Origin: Flammeovirga pacifica
GTDB lineage: Bacteria; Bacteroidota; Bacteroidia; Cytophagales; Flammeovirgaceae
Assembly: GCF_000807855.2 (NCBI RefSeq)
Contig: NZ_JRYR02000002.1
Location: 1,207,429 to 1,271,428 of the forward strand
Length of the DNA: 64,000 bases
Direction: 5' to 3'
Shown: piece by piece, positions 44,365 through 53,256 of the stretch
Layout: every line of letters begins with the position of its first letter
Numbering within the stretch: position 1 is the first letter of the stretch
Position numbers and translations under genes: made by a program
Notes under the pieces: generated by a model
Told to the model about the DNA's origin: nothing
What the model saw: the letters and a program-made list of their open reading frames with translations, nothing else
Databases searched by the model: none

Positions 44365-45990
44365 TTATTCAGCTATTAAAGATGGTCCTTGAAATTCATC
44401 AATATAATACACCATATCTGTACCTCCTCCTGTACGATCAGGCGATGCTAAGAATAAATAGACATCTTCGTATACATCATCATTTAAGCTGATTTTTGTG
44501 AAATCAAAAGTATATTCTACCCATTCATCAAATACTTTTATGCTACTGCTGCAAGTAACTTGTGTTGATGTTCCCTTTGCTCTATTACGCAAAATCATTT
44601 TCAAACCATTGTGAGCATCGGCCTTACTTTCCGTATACATTTTTACAGTAAATATCTTTGGTCCTGATAAATCTAAAACTCCATTCAATTGTATTTTAAG
44701 GAAGGAGTTAATACCTGCACCTCTTGTGAATTTGCCTACTTTATGGCTTGCATCTGCTGGATTATTAACCACCTCAAGTGTTCCAAATGCTGCAATAGGA
44801 TTTCCTTTTACAATACTTGTTTTTAATCCTTTGCTATAGTACATCACATTTTCAACTTTAACAGTAACTTCTATTTCATCAGCGAAGTTTCCATCTTCAG
44901 AAGTAGCTGTTATGATGGCCACTCCTTCTGCTTTTGATGTCAATAATCCCGTTTCACTAACAGTCACAATTGACTCGTTATTACTAGTCCAAAATATTGT
45001 TTGGTTTGAGGCATCAACAGGTGCTAAAGTTGCACTTGCTTGGTAAGATCTATTTAAACTTGAAAACTGATATACTTTATCCGAAACTGTAATACCAGTG
45101 ACAAATATTGGTGTTGCAACATTCACAGTAATCGGGTCAGATGTCATTGTTCCATTGGTTACAGTAATAGAAGCTGTTCCTATTCCTTCTCCTTTAATTA
45201 TTCCATTTTCGTCAACACTCACAATATTTTCATTACTAGAATTCCATTCCCACTCTAGATCATTTGCTTCAGCTGGAAGAAAGTTTATAGTTAATTGTTT
45301 CGTGTTACCAACCATAAAATCTACAGAAGAAGGGTCAATACTTAAATTCGTCAAAGGAACTTTTGTAATGACATTGACCGTGATCTCATTAGTGATATCT
45401 CCATTTCCATCATCTTCAGTAATTACCGTTACTTGAGTAGTTCCAAGACCTACACCTGTTACGACACCCTCTTGGTTTACAGTGGCAATACTAGGGTCCA
45501 AAGTATTCCAAATCACATTATGATTCACCGCTTCTTCTGGTAGGATGGTCGTTGTAAACTGTTTGGTAGCTTTTTCAAATATGTCAATACTTTCTACATC
45601 ATCTAAAATAGTTACTGATTCAGCATGAATTACATCAGATGTTACATGTACATAAATAGAATCAGTGATGCTGTCATTTAAATTAGATTTTGCGTAGACC
45701 TTAGTAATACCATCTTCTAAAGCTTCTATTTTACCTAAAGAAGCATCAATCAATTGTACTCTTTCAGCATTGGTAGATGCCCACTGAATAGATTCACTGG
45801 TTGCATCTTCTGGAAAAACTGAAACATCAAAATAGTATTGATTTCCTTTTGCGATTTTCATTGTATCAACTAAAGGAATAATAGAGAAGTTTTCCACTTC
45901 TACTTTTTGTAAATTTTGCTCTTCTTCACAACTAAATAACAGCGTTAATATTGTGAATAAGTATACAATTCGTAATAATTTTTTTCCCAT
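44365..45990 (-). CDS. Big_2-repeat lipoprotein with C-terminal carbohydrate-binding-like domain
   Basis: 541 residues. Lipobox LFSC (C21). Four Ig-like Big_2 repeats fill about 30-385: each has an IxW-T/S-S-N-x-x-x-V core (ESIQWASTNAERVQLIDASL; HNVIWNTLDPSIATVNQEGV; LEWEWNSSNENIVSVDENGI; QTIFWTSNNESIVTVSETGL). Residues about 390-541 form a beta-sandwich domain whose LRNRAKGTSTQVTCS and WVEYTFDFTKIS pieces match the C-terminal region of the T9SS protein encoded upstream. This could be the surface glycan-binding protein of the locus, standing in for SusD. It is likely transcribed with the TonB receptor. Confidence 0.8.
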   Translation of the reverse strand: MGKKLLRIVYLFTILTLLFSCEEEQNLQKVEVENFSIIPLVDTMKIAKGNQYYFDVSVFPEDATSESIQWASTNAERVQLIDASLGKIEALEDGITKVYAKSNLNDSITDSIYVHVTSDVIHAESVTILDDVESIDIFEKATKQFTTTILPEEAVNHNVIWNTLDPSIATVNQEGVVTGVGLGTTQVTVITEDDGNGDITNEITVNVITKVPLTNLSIDPSSVDFMVGNTKQLTINFLPAEANDLEWEWNSSNENIVSVDENGIIKGEGIGTASITVTNGTMTSDPITVNVATPIFVTGITVSDKVYQFSSLNRSYQASATLAPVDASNQTIFWTSNNESIVTVSETGLLTSKAEGVAIITATSEDGNFADEIEVTVKVENVMYYSKGLKTSIVKGNPIAAFGTLEVVNNPADASHKVGKFTRGAGINSFLKIQLNGVLDLSGPKIFTVKMYTESKADAHNGLKMILRNRAKGTSTQVTCSSSIKVFDEWVEYTFDFTKISLNDDVYEDVYLFLASPDRTGGGTDMVYYIDEFQGPSLIAE

Positions 45991-46319
45991 GTGTTATTTG
46001 TATTAATTCATTTCAATAGACAGAGCTTTCATAAAAAATATAGCTCGGTTTTCATTTCAATAGTATAAAAAGTAACACTTTCAACTCAGAGGCGAACTAC
46101 TATCATTGACAAGTGATTGTCATGTAATAATGACAGAGGCAAGTAGTTTATATTGTGTGAAATGTTTTTGCTTTATAATTACTCTCTTTTGTTTTATTAT
46201 TTCATATCATTGAATATCAACTATTTAAGAAAGGTATTTATATTGCATTTAATCTTTATATAAAAAGAATTTTTCTCTTTAATTTCTGTTGATAAGTAAT
46301 TTCATTTCTATTACTTTGT
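45991..46319. other. Intergenic region upstream of the Big_2 lipoprotein gene
   Basis: 329 bp, AT-rich. It contains TGACAA-GTGA-TTGTCA (46107-46122) and a nearby TGACAG (46131-46136), which might be part of an HTCS-controlled promoter. No ORF or strong terminator was seen. Confidence 0.45.
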
Positions 46320-48650
46320 TTATTGTTTCATTAGTTTACATCTGTTTGTCAATCCATTTAAATCTGTAAATTCAAGGATATATAGTCCATTAGATAAATC
46401 TGAAATATCATAAAACTCTTGATCCTGATTGTAAACTTTAAGAAGCTGCATGCTTTTATTAAAAATTTTGACAGATTCTACTTTCTCAGTAAGTTGAAAA
46501 GTTTTTGTTGCAGGATTAGGATATAAAACTAATTTTGATTCAGGTAATTCTTCCTCAAATTTCATTCGTGCATTAACGATATTGACTTGTATAGTACTCT
46601 TTATTTGATCAATAAAGTACGTATTAAAACGTGTTGTATCTGTATTATCCATGTAGATCAATAACTGATCAAAACCTCCGGCGTCAATTATATTTTGAGC
46701 AATAGTACTTGAAGTAAAGTCTGATGTGAATTCTTCCCAAGTAGTTTTATTAGTGAAATAATGTAGTGACACCAATTGTCCTGTACCACCTTGTGTTGAA
46801 TTTCTCAATATTACCCTAAAGCGTTGGTTTGCGTTTTCTTCTCCAAAAGGCACTAAATTAGACGTATTTAAACAAGCTTTAAGTTTAATTTTTAGATGAG
46901 TTAAATCTGTAATTTTTGGCATTGAAAAAGTCACCGTTGGATTTTGTGATTCTTCAGGCTTCATCAAACGTGTTACTATGCTATTTGTGTTCACTCCACC
47001 TGTGTAAGGATTGGAAATATCTGTAGCGAAAATACTATTTGTATGAGTAGAATAATCAATTTTCTCAATATTAGAACTATTCTCATACCACATAAAATAC
47101 CCCTCACGTATTTTTACTGTTGTTTGTATCATTTGCTCTAACCCATTGGCATCGGTACCCAAAGAACTAAAATAAGTCACCTCTTCTGTAAGATTATTTT
47201 GTATTGTGCCATCTGGGAAAGTATAATTTCCTCCTGCTGTAATGGTAACCGTTTCCAAGGTCACTTCTTTTTTAGAATTAGTAAAGCCTAACAACTGAAT
47301 ATCGTTCAAATGGCCATCATATGGATACTGAGAAAATGAATATAAATCTGAAGTAATGCGTGTTTCAACTTCATTTTTTGCATTTAAACCATTGATTTTA
47401 AATAATGGATAAGCATCATTATAGGGTTGCAGTTTCAGTAAAAGCCCGTTGTCATTATTGGTTTGTTGGGTAGTGATTTTTAAATCATCTTGATTGAAAA
47501 AATAACGTGTACTGCCTACTTCATTTTCTGTTTTTGATTCGAAATCACAAAATGTTCTTTCTTGTAGCTGTAAAATTTCTACTTTTTCACTGATTCGAGC
47601 AACTGAACTTTGTAAAATAAAATAGTTTCTAATTCGATAGATCTTTCCAAAATCAATGCTAAAACCATTTTTGATACCAGAATAAACACTAAAGTCTCTA
47701 CTATCACCACCTGAAGCATCACCTACTCTCATTAAACCACTTGCGTTATTTACCATCAACCCCATACTTGGGCCTGTTCCTGACTGATTTGTAGAAAAAG
47801 CGACCCAACCATTAGTCTCTGTAAACTTTGTATTTGGTAAAGTGGAGAAATTACCCACTACTTCTGAATAGGAGTTGTCTGAATTGGACATAAAATTATG
47901 ATCATATGCAGAACGCCTTACCCCTCCCCAAGGTGCATTGATATGATCCATCGTATCGTTTCCAAAATTGTAGATCAAATAATCTACTTGAATAATACCG
48001 TTGCCAATATTTTTATACTGTGTATAATACAATATTTCTGAAGTAAAACCCGCCTTTAAGTTTTCATCAACGTGTGCATGTTGCCCCCAATTTACTGTTG
48101 TATATGACTCATTCGCTGCATCATAATAAGAAGCTACTTGAGGCGAATAAAAAGGTTGCTGATTGTTCATGTTAGGATCCTTCAGGTAAACACCTGCTTG
48201 ATGTATAAAATATTTTTCATGATTTTCAGGGTCATGTAAACTTTTATCAACAGCGACTAACTGCCATACGTCATCTACCCAAGGAGAGTAGTTAGGTCCA
48301 TATTCTAAACCATTGGCAGAATTCGGGTTTCTCCATTGTGGAGCTATTGTTTCTCCTTTAGAAGTGATAAAAGAATAAACTTGTCCTCCTTTTCCAATTC
48401 TAAGTTCATAGGAATAATTAGGATTGATAGGGCTATCGTATTTTAGTAAACAGTCAAAAACCTTATTTTCTCCCCATGATATCGCCCAATCAGATTCAGA
48501 AGAAGTATATTCTTCAGTAAAAACAAGAGGTGTACTGCCTTGTTGTGGTACATTAGCCTCAGGAAAAACAGCCGTGAGTTCGTTATTCACTGCTTGTGAA
48601 AAAACCACTAGACTATATAGTTGCAAATAGATGAGTAAAAACTTCTTCAT
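46320..48650 (-). CDS. T9SS-exported protein of unknown fold in the PUL
   Basis: 776 residues. Signal peptide to about residue 18 (LVVFSQ). Residues about 25-530 are not recognised. They are rich in aromatic and acidic residues (WAISWGENKVFDCLLKYDSP; GLEYGPNYSPWVDDVWQLVA; VNWGQHAHVDENLKAGFTSE; MDHINAPWGGVRRSAYDHNF), as in beta-sandwich or beta-helix carbohydrate enzymes. Residues about 545-690 share a module with the Big_2 lipoprotein (RFRVILRNSTQGGTGQLVS; TTWEEFTSDFTSS). The tail KLVLYPNPATKTFQL with GLYILEF is a type A T9SS sorting signal. It is probably the extracellular depolymerase of the locus, which is inference from position and export. Confidence 0.75.
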   Translation of the reverse strand: MKKFLLIYLQLYSLVVFSQAVNNELTAVFPEANVPQQGSTPLVFTEEYTSSESDWAISWGENKVFDCLLKYDSPINPNYSYELRIGKGGQVYSFITSKGETIAPQWRNPNSANGLEYGPNYSPWVDDVWQLVAVDKSLHDPENHEKYFIHQAGVYLKDPNMNNQQPFYSPQVASYYDAANESYTTVNWGQHAHVDENLKAGFTSEILYYTQYKNIGNGIIQVDYLIYNFGNDTMDHINAPWGGVRRSAYDHNFMSNSDNSYSEVVGNFSTLPNTKFTETNGWVAFSTNQSGTGPSMGLMVNNASGLMRVGDASGGDSRDFSVYSGIKNGFSIDFGKIYRIRNYFILQSSVARISEKVEILQLQERTFCDFESKTENEVGSTRYFFNQDDLKITTQQTNNDNGLLLKLQPYNDAYPLFKINGLNAKNEVETRITSDLYSFSQYPYDGHLNDIQLLGFTNSKKEVTLETVTITAGGNYTFPDGTIQNNLTEEVTYFSSLGTDANGLEQMIQTTVKIREGYFMWYENSSNIEKIDYSTHTNSIFATDISNPYTGGVNTNSIVTRLMKPEESQNPTVTFSMPKITDLTHLKIKLKACLNTSNLVPFGEENANQRFRVILRNSTQGGTGQLVSLHYFTNKTTWEEFTSDFTSSTIAQNIIDAGGFDQLLIYMDNTDTTRFNTYFIDQIKSTIQVNIVNARMKFEEELPESKLVLYPNPATKTFQLTEKVESVKIFNKSMQLLKVYNQDQEFYDISDLSNGLYILEFTDLNGLTNRCKLMKQ

Positions 48651-48677
48651 ATTAAAGTGTATAGTTAAAGAATAGAT

Positions 48678-48695
48678 GATATTATATGTAATATC
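48678..48695. promoter_or_regulatory. Palindrome upstream of the T9SS PUL gene
   Basis: GATATTA-TATG-TAATATC, a perfect 7-bp inverted repeat 28 bp before the start codon of the T9SS protein and about 85 bp past the HTCS stop. It may be an operator or a weak hairpin. Confidence 0.35.
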
Positions 48696-48780
48696 TACAC
48701 TTGCAATTAGGCGGTATTTTAAAATAAGGTTTAGCTTTAAAATTACTCTCTCTTGCTCTACTATGACTAACCATTGATTA

Positions 48781-51700
48781 TCATGTAGTTATATTTTCAT
48801 CTTTTTTAAACTCAGCAGGTGTGATACCATATTGTTTCTTAAAAGCTTTGGTAAAATAAGACTGACTATTGAAGCCAACATCATACATTACTTTATTTAC
48901 TGAAAGCTCTTTGTCACTCTTTAAAAACTCTGCTGCCTTTTTTAATCTAAATTCCCTTAGGTATTCATTTGGATTACACCCCGTTAAGGCCTTAAATTTT
49001 CTATAAAATTGCACATAAGACATTGCCATTTTTTCAGCTATCTCTTTTACATTAAATGCATCATTAATATAATTTTTTTCTAAGGTTTCTTTAACGAAGT
49101 GTAAGAACGTTTCTTCCTTTGATTCAAGCTTAGGTTTATCAGGTTCCATAAGTAAAACCTTTCTGATATACTCTGCCTCTTTCCTTTTTGTTTCGAGTAA
49201 ATTATTGACTTGAAGCTCTAATAAATAAGGTGAAAATGGTTTAGATATATGAACATCACCTCCTTCTTCAAAAGCTGTTTTTCGATTATCAAAATCATTG
49301 AGTGCAGTTAAAAATAAAAGAGGAATATGGCTTGTCCTACGGTCATTTTTAATTTGATTACTTAATTCGTAACCGTTCATAATCGGCATCATCACATCCA
49401 CAATCATCAGATCAGGTATTATTTCTAACGCTTTTTGGAATCCTTCCTGACCGTCTGAAGCTATATAAACATCAAATTTCTGCTTAAAAATACTTTCTAT
49501 TAAGGCTTGAATTTCAATATTATCTTCTACGACTAGAATTTTCCCTACATTTTTATCCTTCGCTTCTACCAATGATTTTGGTTCAAGTTCTTTTACTATT
49601 GATTGATCTATAAACCCGTTACTTTTGGCTTGATTAACGATTTCTGAATCGTTGTATATTTCTTTATTAATGGGTAAATAAATTTTAAAAGATGTCCCTT
49701 TCCCTTCTTCGCTAAATACTTTTATTTCTCCTTTATGTAGATTGACTAATTCATTCACTAAAAACAAACCAATTCCACTGCTACCGAAAACTGTTTTTTG
49801 TTGTCCTTTACCTTGAAAAAATCGTTTAAAAATCTGCTTTAACTCCTTCTGAGACATCCCTTTCCCAGTATCTTGGATTTCTAAGCAAATCTCGTTTTCC
49901 TTTATTTTGGTGAGGTATACACTAATATTTCCTCTATCGGGTGTAAACTTAAAAGCATTGGAAAGTAAATTAAAAAGGATTCGCTCAATCACAGCCGAAT
50001 CAAACCACCCAATAACTTCTTCTTTTGGAATATGAATATTAAGTTTTACATTTTTTTCTTTTGCATAATCAACAAAAGCTTTTGATGTTTTCTCTATGAA
50101 TCTACCGAGGTTATCATTTGAAACAGAAAGATTTACCTGTCCTTGTCCTAATTTTCTAAAATCAATAAGAGAGTTGGTAAGGCTAATTAATCGTTGTCCG
50201 TTTGTATTTATGTTTGAAAGAATAGGTTTTAATTCTGAGTGTAATCTATCGTCATAGATGATTTTTTCTAAAGGGCTAACCATTAAAGTCAACGGTGTTC
50301 TGAATTCATGGCTGATATCAGTAAAAAACTTTAATTTCGCTTCATTGATTTCTTTAGCATGATTCTTTTCTCTTTTTTCAATTTCTATTTTGTTTCTTAA
50401 CCTTACAATAAATTTCAGGTATTTAAATACTAAATAAATCAGTAAACAAACGACTAAAAAATAGAATAAATAAGCATAATACGTTTTATAGAAAGGTCTT
50501 AGAATTTCTATTTCCAATTTCCGCACACTCTGACTTCCTACACCATCTCCATTAAAACCTTTAAGGTTTAAGGTATATTTTCCAAAGGGCAATTGTGTAT
50601 AATTGACAGATCGGTGTTGATTATCTACATACGTCCACTCTTTATCAATCCCCTCTAGTTTATAACCAAAAGTATTTTTTTCTGGAGTTGCATAATGCAT
50701 AGCAGAGAAATCAAATGTCAACTGATTTAAATCATGTGGTAATACAAGCTTCTTGGTATGAGAGATCGATTTTTCTAATATAACTTGGTTGTAATACGAT
50801 TTTTGAGGTTTTATCGATTCATTAAAAATTTTAAAATCTGTAATGATTGGATAAGATGGATATGGGTTTTTAATAATTTTATTGGGAGAAAATGCGGTAA
50901 GTCCATTAAGCCCACCCAATAATATTATTCCATTTTTAGTTTGAAAACTCGCATTTTTCCTGAAATTATTGGCAGACAAACCGTCTCCCATATTGTATTT
51001 TTTGAATTCTTTCTTTTCGGGGTTAAACTTGCAAATACCCGCATCAGTACTCAACCATAAATTTTCTTTAGTATCTTTCAGGATAGCATATACAACATTA
51101 TTGAACAGACCATCTTCCTCTGTAATTCGGTCAAAACCAATAATATTCTGTTCGCTATCAAATAACATTTTATTTAGACCACCCCCGTAAGTACCTACCC
51201 AAATATTGCCGTTACTTTTATCTTTAAATATTGAAAAAACACGATTATTGGATAGACTATTTTGCTCATTTTCGTTAAAAGAATAATTACTTACCTTGTA
51301 TGCTTCCCCATCACTTTCTAATAAGAATAGACCTTTATCTATTCCTATCCATAACCCTCTGGACTCTTCATACATCATTGTATTTATTGCTGAATTAGAT
51401 AATTGAATAGAAGATTTAGATATATTCTCTATTTTTTCAAGATGAAGGTTTCCTTTAATTAAATCGTGTGAAGTAGTCGTAAAACTTATGCGTCTTAACC
51501 CTTTATGGGTACCTACCCAAATCTGATTTTTATAATGTAAGAGATTTAATACTCCTTCGGTAAATCTCTCTCTACTTAGAGGGTGATCATCTGTCAAGTT
51601 TACGAGTTTATCATTTTTAATATCGTATAATTGAAACCCTTTATTCGTACCAATCAATAATTGTTGATTGATTTCGAGAAAACAAAATACTCTTTGCTTT

Positions 51701-52965
51701 CCCAATAAATGTCTAAAATTTGTTTTTTCAATATCGGATAAATTGAAAGCACGTTCAGAAACATTCATTCCATTCTGAAATGTCCCAATCCAAATTCTTT
51801 GTTTGGAATCAATGAAAATATCATTGATTAAATTACCTGAAAGACCTTTTTTATTAAAATCATTAGCCGTAAGCGAATAAAATGGTTTTCTATATAAATC
51901 CACTTTATTAATCCCTCCCTGTGCTGTTGCAATCCAAAGAACTCCCGTTTTATCTAAAATAAAATCATTCACATAATAACTACTCAGACTTCGAAGATTA
52001 TTAGGTTCAGGTGTATAATTTTTAAGTTCTTTCTTGGATTTTGACCATGTAAACAACCCTTTTCTATTTGTACCAATCCAAATATTTTCACCATTATCGT
52101 CTCCGAAGATATGCATTATGCTTAATTTCTTTAAACTTCCAGATAGTAATTGCAATTGAGGACCTTCCTTCCATTGATAACTATATTTATTGGATGTTTT
52201 TTGGATAGATAAACATTCTAGAAAGTTCAAACCACCCACCCATATAACTCCTTTTGCATCTTGATAAAGATCTCTAATATTTAAATTCTTCTTTTCAATG
52301 TTTCCGATGGAGTGAATTACGCTAACCTTACTATTCTCTTCTATTTTTAGATGAAAAATACTATTTCTACTACTTGCCAACAAAGTGTGATCTTCTAAAA
52401 CAATGACATCACTAAAATGTTGGTTGGGTCTAATTTTATTATGACCCTCTAAATTTTGAACACTGTATTGATAATTACCTACCTCTTCTTTTAAATGAAA
52501 TAGCCCTAATGAAGTAGCTAACCATACCCCATTATTTTCAGCTATTGTATGTATTAATACTGAGTTTTGTACTAGCTTATTAAAACTTTGGATTGGTATG
52601 AATTTATCTTCATCAATCAAATAAACACAAATACCTTTGCTCGTACCTATCCAAATATTACCTTTTTTATCTTTGTAAAGAACCTTAATGAAGTTATCTA
52701 ATAAAGTCTTTTTGTTACCTAATTGATGTTGATATGTTGTAAATACATTACCATCATACTTTATCAAACCATTGGGCGTACCCATCCAAATAAATCCCAG
52801 ATCATCTTGAACAAGAGAATAAATTGAATTTTGATTCAATCCCTCCTTATTACTTATTCTTTTAAATAAAAAAGGATCATTGTTAGATGCAAGTAAAGTA
52901 GATATAAAGTAAACATTCAAAAAAATAACTAATGTAAATAGTTTAAAAAAAATCTTTCTATTCAT
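48781..52965 (-). CDS. Hybrid two-component system (HTCS) sensor-regulator
   Basis: 1394 residues, the usual HTCS length. After a signal/anchor helix come two seven-bladed propellers of reg_prop repeats (about 35-740, GLIWMGTPNGLIKYDG and similar), a Y_Y_Y domain (about 745-825), a membrane helix (about 835-855), a histidine kinase (FFTDISHEFRTPLTLMVSPL with the phospho-accepting H; ATPase motifs DTGKGMSQKE and GSSGIGLFLV), a receiver domain (ILVVEDNIEI; phospho-acceptor D in LMIVDVMMPIMNGYEL) and an AraC-type DNA-binding domain at the end. It senses oligosaccharides in the periplasm and activates the PUL on its downstream side. Confidence 0.95.
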   Translation of the reverse strand: MNRKIFFKLFTLVIFLNVYFISTLLASNNDPFLFKRISNKEGLNQNSIYSLVQDDLGFIWMGTPNGLIKYDGNVFTTYQHQLGNKKTLLDNFIKVLYKDKKGNIWIGTSKGICVYLIDEDKFIPIQSFNKLVQNSVLIHTIAENNGVWLATSLGLFHLKEEVGNYQYSVQNLEGHNKIRPNQHFSDVIVLEDHTLLASSRNSIFHLKIEENSKVSVIHSIGNIEKKNLNIRDLYQDAKGVIWVGGLNFLECLSIQKTSNKYSYQWKEGPQLQLLSGSLKKLSIMHIFGDDNGENIWIGTNRKGLFTWSKSKKELKNYTPEPNNLRSLSSYYVNDFILDKTGVLWIATAQGGINKVDLYRKPFYSLTANDFNKKGLSGNLINDIFIDSKQRIWIGTFQNGMNVSERAFNLSDIEKTNFRHLLGKQRVFCFLEINQQLLIGTNKGFQLYDIKNDKLVNLTDDHPLSRERFTEGVLNLLHYKNQIWVGTHKGLRRISFTTTSHDLIKGNLHLEKIENISKSSIQLSNSAINTMMYEESRGLWIGIDKGLFLLESDGEAYKVSNYSFNENEQNSLSNNRVFSIFKDKSNGNIWVGTYGGGLNKMLFDSEQNIIGFDRITEEDGLFNNVVYAILKDTKENLWLSTDAGICKFNPEKKEFKKYNMGDGLSANNFRKNASFQTKNGIILLGGLNGLTAFSPNKIIKNPYPSYPIITDFKIFNESIKPQKSYYNQVILEKSISHTKKLVLPHDLNQLTFDFSAMHYATPEKNTFGYKLEGIDKEWTYVDNQHRSVNYTQLPFGKYTLNLKGFNGDGVGSQSVRKLEIEILRPFYKTYYAYLFYFLVVCLLIYLVFKYLKFIVRLRNKIEIEKREKNHAKEINEAKLKFFTDISHEFRTPLTLMVSPLEKIIYDDRLHSELKPILSNINTNGQRLISLTNSLIDFRKLGQGQVNLSVSNDNLGRFIEKTSKAFVDYAKEKNVKLNIHIPKEEVIGWFDSAVIERILFNLLSNAFKFTPDRGNISVYLTKIKENEICLEIQDTGKGMSQKELKQIFKRFFQGKGQQKTVFGSSGIGLFLVNELVNLHKGEIKVFSEEGKGTSFKIYLPINKEIYNDSEIVNQAKSNGFIDQSIVKELEPKSLVEAKDKNVGKILVVEDNIEIQALIESIFKQKFDVYIASDGQEGFQKALEIIPDLMIVDVMMPIMNGYELSNQIKNDRRTSHIPLLFLTALNDFDNRKTAFEEGGDVHISKPFSPYLLELQVNNLLETKRKEAEYIRKVLLMEPDKPKLESKEETFLHFVKETLEKNYINDAFNVKEIAEKMAMSYVQFYRKFKALTGCNPNEYLREFRLKKAAEFLKSDKELSVNKVMYDVGFNSQSYFTKAFKKQYGITPAEFKKDENITT

Positions 52966-53052
52966 TGTTAATAAACTTTTGAAGTTTAAAAGTCATTTTC
53001 TCTTTCTTCTAAAGAGTTCATTTCATTGTAGTCTAAAAATTATAGTGTCTTC

Positions 53053-53060
53053 CAAATATA
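53053..53060 (-). promoter_or_regulatory. Candidate -7 box of the HTCS gene
   Basis: TATATTTG on the minus strand is a perfect TAnnTTTG box, about 88 bp before the HTCS start codon. The -33 position is only ATTT, so the call is weak. Confidence 0.35.
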
Positions 53061-53198
53061 ATTAAAATTTGATGAATAAAAATTCGAATTATATCATTGA
53101 AGAGAGACTTGACTTTTTATCCGAATAAAAATGTTGAAAATCCAGTAATTTAAAAATAGTTAGTATGTCATTTATAAGTTTAAAAAAAATTAGACTAT

Positions 53199-53229
53199 TT
53201 TGAAAATTAATAATATTACATTATGTTTG
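53199..53229 (+). promoter_or_regulatory. Bacteroidota promoter of the TPR/HTH regulator
   Basis: TTTG (53199-53202), a 19-nt spacer and TATGTTTG (53222-53229) match both consensus boxes exactly. Transcription would begin near 53236, about 20 nt before the TTG start codon. Confidence 0.75.
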
Positions 53230-53256
53230 AAATTAAACTAAACCCATCGATTAAAA

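Noticed and set aside
45098-45436. 112-codon plus-strand ORF opposite the Big_2 lipoprotein gene
   Set aside because: It is antisense to repeated Big_2 domains and has no independent support.
46107-46136. TGACAA-GTGA-TTGTCA plus TGACAG as an HTCS binding site
   Set aside because: Only 6-bp arms, and it was not found before other genes of the locus, so it is mentioned only in the intergenic entry.
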